Assembly: GCA_903970565.1 (NCBI GenBank)
Contig: CAJCJE010000607.1
Location: 1 to 5,262, forward strand
Direction: 5' to 3'
Source: Candidatus Melainabacteria bacterium
Lineage (GTDB): Bacteria > Actinomycetota > Actinomycetes > Mycobacteriales > Pseudonocardiaceae
Length of the DNA: 5,262 bases
A program made the translations under genes and the position numbers. Shown in pieces: positions 5,181 to 5,262 of this stretch (positions are counted from its first letter, which is position 1; the number at the start of each line of letters is the position of its first letter). The notes beneath the pieces are model-generated. The model did not search any database and had not been told where the DNA came from. It worked only from the letters and a program-made list of their open reading frames with translations.

Positions 5181-5262
5181 ACTGAGAGTGGCAGTTCCGT
5201 TCACGCCGGCCGGGTGTTGCCGGCGCCACGACCGTCCTCGACCACGGGTAGCCTGTCGGCAG

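Larger units (their letters stand above)
4968..5262. other. Upstream region of the tautomerase operon, no gene recognised
   Basis: The 295 bases to the right edge contain no frame with convincing coding character. Structures seen are a 9-bp inverted repeat gcgcggcgc (5091-5099) / gcgccgcgc (5109-5117), a 10-bp palindrome GATCATGATC (5171-5180), and a 7-bp inverted repeat cgccggc (5204-5210) / gccggcg (5219-5225). TAGCCT at 5249-5254 resembles a rightward -10 box for a gene starting beyond the window, but no clear -35 is present. The promoter of the leftward tautomerase operon should lie here; I could not pick it out confidently. A short minus-strand frame open from the edge to a TGA near 5200 could be the tail of another gene, without recognisable features. 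Confidence 0.4.

Noticed and set aside
4958..5182. Minus-strand frame of 74 codons overlapping the tautomerase start
   Set aside because: It overlaps the tautomerase start out of frame and has an Arg/Ser-rich shadow-like composition. The tautomerase has the catalytic Pro and a binding site.
5249..5254. TAGCCT as a firm promoter for a rightward gene
   Set aside because: No acceptable -35 hexamer lies at 16-18 bases and the gene it would serve is outside the window.

Overview
The window is high-GC DNA with strongly GC-biased third codon positions, AGGA/GAGG-type ribosome binding sites, and long intrinsic-terminator-like hairpins that lack a U-tract. Together these point to an actinomycete chromosome. 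I cannot name the genus from the sequence.

Layout. At the left edge (13-52) a long imperfect hairpin looks like the terminator of a gene outside the window. About 320 bases without a convincing gene follow, and this is the probable promoter/leader region of asnB. Then comes asnB (375-2210, +), a complete glutamine-hydrolysing asparagine synthetase of 611 residues. It converges on an aldo/keto reductase gene (2374-3354, -). The two share an intergenic hairpin (2258-2303) that can end transcription from both sides. Further right, also on the minus strand, lie an enoyl-CoA hydratase/isomerase-family (crotonase) gene (3526-4377) and a two-domain tautomerase-superfamily gene (4521-4967). The last ~295 bases are the upstream region of the tautomerase and hold hairpins and a palindrome but no recognisable gene.

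Most notable observation. The 143-base gap between the tautomerase and crotonase genes is not ordinary spacer. On the minus strand, 4393-4503 encodes 36 residues ending in a TGA that read as the C-terminus of a short-chain dehydrogenase/reductase (SDR). The rest of that gene is missing, and its broken edge lies in three tandem copies of a 10-bp unit (4483-4512). The simplest reading is that an ancestral operon tautomerase - SDR - crotonase lost almost all of its middle gene by internal deletion, leaving the outer two genes intact and co-oriented.

Functional picture. AsnB makes asparagine from aspartate, glutamine and ATP and sits alone between terminators. The aldo/keto reductase has its own upstream region and probably its own promoter. 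The tautomerase and crotonase are probably co-transcribed and act on a small carbonyl or acyl-CoA substrate that cannot be identified from sequence. The window otherwise looks like ordinary metabolic chromosome. I found no CRISPR array, RNA gene, insertion sequence, phage gene or defence system.
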